Shown piece by piece: positions 63,845-64,000 of a stretch of DNA of 64,000 bases. The notes beneath the pieces were generated by a model. The model saw only the letters and a list, made by a program, of their open reading frames with translations. It was not told the origin of the DNA and searched no databases. This DNA comes from CAXQUZ01 sp942491145 (GTDB lineage Bacteria; Myxococcota_A; UBA796; UBA2385). The stretch is from the NCBI GenBank assembly GCA_942491145.1, contig CALOBC010000025.1, positions 62,001 to 126,000 of the forward strand, written 5' to 3'. The position numbers were made by a program, and so were the translations under genes. Position 1 is the stretch's first letter; the number at the start of each line of letters is the position of its first letter.

Positions 63845-64000
63845 ATGCCCATGAACCCAGCCCAGAAGCTCATGCTCACCATGCTGGTCGGCTGCGCCCC
63901 CAAGTACTCTCAGCTCGACTCCATCGCGCCGGCCGATCTGTGGACCCCCATGCCCACCCAGACCGTCGACGTCGAGGTGGACGGTGTGCGGGTGGCCGTG
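63845..64000 (+). CDS. Lipoprotein N-terminus (partial)
   Basis: The frame from ATG 63845 stays open to the window edge (52 codons). It begins MPMNPAQKLMLTMLVGCAPK, a short signal with a lipobox (MLVGC), and continues YSQLDSIAPADLWTPMPT, with a strand-rich QTVDVEVDGVRVAV at the end. Too little is visible to name a family; it may be an envelope hydrolase or an unknown. Confidence 0.6.
   Translation, partial: MPMNPAQKLMLTMLVGCAPKYSQLDSIAPADLWTPMPTQTVDVEVDGVRVAV

Noticed and set aside
1..64000. Possible mobile island, prophage or CRISPR locus
   Set aside because: No transposase, integrase, phage structural genes, spaced direct repeats or att-like duplications were seen.

Overview
The window is high-GC DNA (about two thirds G+C by eye) from a Gram-negative bacterium. 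Its gene content resembles Myxococcota and related 'deltaproteobacterial' lineages. It has several short-signal lipoproteins with acidic Asp-Ala/Asp-Ser/Asp-Thr spacers, an ElbD-like ether-lipid synthase as known from Myxococcus, a DUF4157 protein, an ECF41-type sigma factor, and many overlapping ATGA/GTGA gene junctions. The species cannot be fixed from sequence alone. I saw no transposase, integrase, CRISPR array, rRNA or tRNA; this looks like ordinary chromosome.

Layout. 1-3906 (minus): a TetR regulator followed by a Liu/Atu-type operon (carboxylase beta subunit, enoyl-CoA hydratase, biotin carboxylase, the last cut by the window edge) for leucine or isoprenoid acyl-CoA breakdown. A 17-bp palindrome at the tetR start recurs, as its exact reverse complement, in front of an SDR gene at 9303. 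3985-9256 (plus): a membrane zinc-ribbon protein, an 850-residue DUF4157 protein, a GT1-type glycosyltransferase and a small unknown. 10228-12356: an ECF41 sigma factor coupled to an FAD oxidoreductase, behind a sequence resembling an ECF41 promoter. 12369-13926 (minus): a clear cobalamin riboswitch controlling an unknown surface lipoprotein and a Rieske lipoprotein. 15361-23536 (plus): a four-gene operon (HAD phosphatase, LarA-like protein, 1567-residue reductase/ligase/ACP/acyltransferase/SCP2 protein, NAD-dependent epimerase), probably for ether lipids. 23572-29962: a ceramidase-like hydrolase, TMEM220 protein, truncated globin, hotdog thioesterase and an ABC exporter with two permeases, one fused to a CPBP domain.

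30035-48919: a zinc-ribbon protein, a lone flagellin, lipoproteins, an ABC-F ATPase, a 1960-residue coiled-coil protein, a class III aminotransferase, secreted unknowns, and a three-gene unit of cytosolic protein, 65-residue exported peptide and sigma-like regulator. 49072-54077: arginase, a B12-binding radical SAM enzyme, and a DUF2058/ankyrin pair. 54091-56742 (minus): minCDE, with an unusually long acidic linker in MinC. 57182-61363: glutaredoxin and a polyhydroxyalkanoate locus (phaR divergent from phaE-phaC-acyl-CoA synthetase) with a recognisable promoter and a possible PhaR site. 61454-64000: a DA-repeat lipoprotein, a beta-barrel porin-like protein and the start of another lipoprotein.

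Functionally the window joins acyl-CoA catabolism, storage polymer synthesis, ether-lipid synthesis and envelope proteins with local regulators. The most distinctive signals are the cobalamin riboswitch in front of uncharacterised lipoproteins, the shared TetR palindrome, the sigma/secreted-peptide unit, and the giant coiled-coil gene.
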